Shown: in pieces, positions 62,810-64,000 of the stretch
How positions within the stretch are numbered: position 1 is the stretch's first letter
How the letters are laid out: every line of letters begins with the position of its first letter
Assembly (NCBI RefSeq): GCF_007828865.1
Contig: NZ_VIVK01000001.1
Span: 3,782,001-3,846,000 of the forward strand
Reading direction: 5' to 3'
DNA length: 64,000 nucleotides
From: Kribbella amoyensis
Lineage (GTDB): Bacteria; Actinomycetota; Actinomycetes; Propionibacteriales; Kribbellaceae
Notes under the pieces: model-generated
Seen by the model: the letters and a program-made list of their open reading frames with translations, nothing else
Databases searched by the model: none
Told to the model about the DNA's origin: nothing
Translations under genes and position numbers: made by a program

Positions 62810-63724
62810 GTGGCTGTTGCGTTCCCGGCGATGCGCGGCGGGCGACGAACGAGGTACCAGAACGGGTGGGCGTTGCTGTTCCTGGCGCCCTGGCTGATCG
62901 GGTTCCTGGCGTTCACCGCCGGACCGATGCTGATGTCGCTGTACCTCGCCTTCACCAAGTACGACCTGCTGACCGCGCCGAAGTGGATCGGCTGGGGCAA
63001 CTTCGGCCGGATGTTCGGCGACGACCCGTTGTTCCTGCAGTCGCTGAAGGTGACAGCGATCTACGTGGTCGTGGGCACTCCGCTCAGTCTCGCCTTCGCC
63101 CTCGCGGTCGCCGTCGTCCTCAACCGCGGTCTGCGCGGACTCGACTTCTACCGCTCGGCGATCTACCTGCCGTCGTTGTTCGGCGGCAGCGTCGCGATCG
63201 CGGTGCTGTGGCGGAAAGTGTTCAACGGCGACGGCCTCGTGAACCAGATCCTCGCCCTGGTCGGGATCACCGGGCCGTCGTGGATCTCCGAGCCGCATAC
63301 CGCGCTCGGTACGCTGATCGCCCTCGAGGTCTGGCAGTTCGGCGCCCCGATGGTGATCTTCCTGGCCGGCCTGCGGCAGATCCCGCGGGAGTTCTACGAG
63401 GCCGCCCAGGTGGACGGGGCGAGCCGGTACCGGCAGTTCTGGAGCATCACGATGCCGCTGCTGAGCCCGATCGTGTTCTTCAACCTGACCCTGCAACTGA
63501 TCCGGTCGTTCCAGGCGTTCGCACCGGCGTTCATCATCAGCGACGGCTCCGGCGGACCGGCCGACTCGACGCTGTTCTACTCGCTGTACCTCTACCAGGA
63601 GGGCTTCGTGAACTTCGACATGGGCTACGCCGCCGCGATGGCCTGGATGCTGGTGCTGCTGGCCGGCGCCGTGGTGGCCGTCAACTTCCTCTTCGGCCGG
63701 TACTGGGTGCACTATGGCGACTGA
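62810..63724 (+). CDS. carbohydrate ABC transporter permease 1 (MalF/UgpA-like)
   Basis: 304 residues from GTG 62810, with GAGAGGAG upstream. It has six transmembrane helices and the cytoplasmic EAA loop (FYEAAQVDGASRYRQFWSITMPLL) that contacts the ATPase. It works with the binding protein at 58329 and the second permease. No ATPase gene is in the visible operon. Confidence 0.93.
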   Translation: MAVAFPAMRGGRRTRYQNGWALLFLAPWLIGFLAFTAGPMLMSLYLAFTKYDLLTAPKWIGWGNFGRMFGDDPLFLQSLKVTAIYVVVGTPLSLAFALAVAVVLNRGLRGLDFYRSAIYLPSLFGGSVAIAVLWRKVFNGDGLVNQILALVGITGPSWISEPHTALGTLIALEVWQFGAPMVIFLAGLRQIPREFYEAAQVDGASRYRQFWSITMPLLSPIVFFNLTLQLIRSFQAFAPAFIISDGSGGPADSTLFYSLYLYQEGFVNFDMGYAAAMAWMLVLLAGAVVAVNFLFGRYWVHYGD

Positions 63725-64000
63725 GCGACTCACCGCGATCTCCGACGACGCCGAGGCGCGTCCGGCCACCCGCCGCTGGGCACCGGGCCGCCGGCTGCTG
63801 GCGCACTTCGCGCTCGTCGTGGTCACCCTCGTGATGCTCTATCCCCTGGTGTGGATGGTGGCCAGCTCCTTCAAACCGACCGACGAGATCTTCTCCCAGC
63901 CCGGCCTGATCCCACGGCACTTCGAGCCGTCGAACTATGCCGAGGGCTGGAAGGGTGTCTCCACCGCGTTCAGCATCTTCGTCGAGAACTCGCTGTTCAT
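63714..64000 (+). CDS. carbohydrate ABC transporter permease 2 (MalG/UgpE-like), 3' end missing
   Basis: The first 95 residues of the second permease start at ATG 63714 and overlap the first permease by 11 bp. A basic N-terminus, a first transmembrane helix (ALVVVTLVMLYPLVWMVASSF) and the family segment FKPTDEIFSQP are visible. The gene runs off the window, so the EAA loop is not seen. Confidence 0.92.
   Translation, partial: MATERLTAISDDAEARPATRRWAPGRRLLAHFALVVVTLVMLYPLVWMVASSFKPTDEIFSQPGLIPRHFEPSNYAEGWKGVSTAFSIFVENSLF

Overview
The window is very GC-rich, gene-dense DNA with frequent GTG/TTG starts, many four-base start/stop overlaps, ECF sigma factors, TetR, SARP and LuxR-type regulators, GPP34 proteins and an IdeR-like iron box. 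It fits a soil actinomycete; the gene mix suggests something close to Kribbella/Nocardioidales, but no rRNA or species marker is present, so that is an inference. No rRNA, tRNA, CRISPR array, insertion sequence or prophage was seen. No gap between genes exceeds about 250 bp. Both ends are cut inside genes (a type II NADH dehydrogenase on the left, a sugar ABC permease on the right).

Layout. 1-6.9 kb: NADH dehydrogenase and GMC oxidoreductase on the plus strand, then on the minus strand a DUF6325-like protein, a 24-codon Arg-rich ORF, zwf and a MalT-like LuxR regulator. 7.0-18.3 kb: a complete soluble di-iron propane monooxygenase locus of the MimABCD/PrmABCD type. A divergent GAF/Fis regulator (mimR-like) is followed by an 81-residue unknown protein, hydroxylase alpha, reductase, hydroxylase beta, coupling protein, amidohydrolase, DUF59 protein, zinc alcohol dehydrogenase and a dedicated GroEL-like chaperonin. 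Two TCTCA-N3-TGAGA palindromes flank the 81-residue ORF. 18.3-27 kb: TetR/SDR, a Tat-leader peptide overlapping an amidase, MFS/TetR, TetR/SGNH hydrolase, an F420-type reductase with a membrane protein and TetR. 26.9-29.7 kb: an ECF41 sigma factor divergent from a DoxX-like gene, with paired ECF41-type promoters, then an iron-box-preceded ferredoxin-NADP reductase. 29.7-33.7 kb: an Asp23/Gls24 envelope-stress cluster with its own ECF sigma factor and a zinc-finger-Asp23 protein. 33.7-39.6 kb: a lipoyl-less E2 acyltransferase, a YciI protein, a probably frameshifted MFS gene and a large AAA-LuxR regulator.

39.6-46.2 kb (minus strand) is the most unusual block. Six apparently co-transcribed genes encode an S26 signal peptidase, a MauE-like redox membrane protein with a CxC motif, an ABC exporter, a 67-residue peptide with eight cysteines, a membrane-anchored TlpA-like thioredoxin and a SARP regulator. 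It looks like a dedicated system for cleaving, exporting and oxidatively folding a small disulfide-rich peptide; I do not recognise it as a described system.

46.4-56.6 kb: a DUF1876 protein, two GPP34 proteins, an uncharacterised TIM-barrel glycosidase-like protein, a stand-alone TipAS domain, a MauE-like protein, an ECF sigma/anti-sigma pair, and an ABC-2 transporter linked to a histidine kinase/response regulator pair by a shared GTGAC-N5-GTCAC palindrome. 56.8-64 kb: a sugar-catabolic operon (sulfatase, binding protein, ROK repressor, enolase-superfamily dehydratase, SMP-30 lactonase, two permeases) preceded by two similar inverted repeats. It has no ATPase of its own, so a shared sugar ATPase elsewhere is expected.
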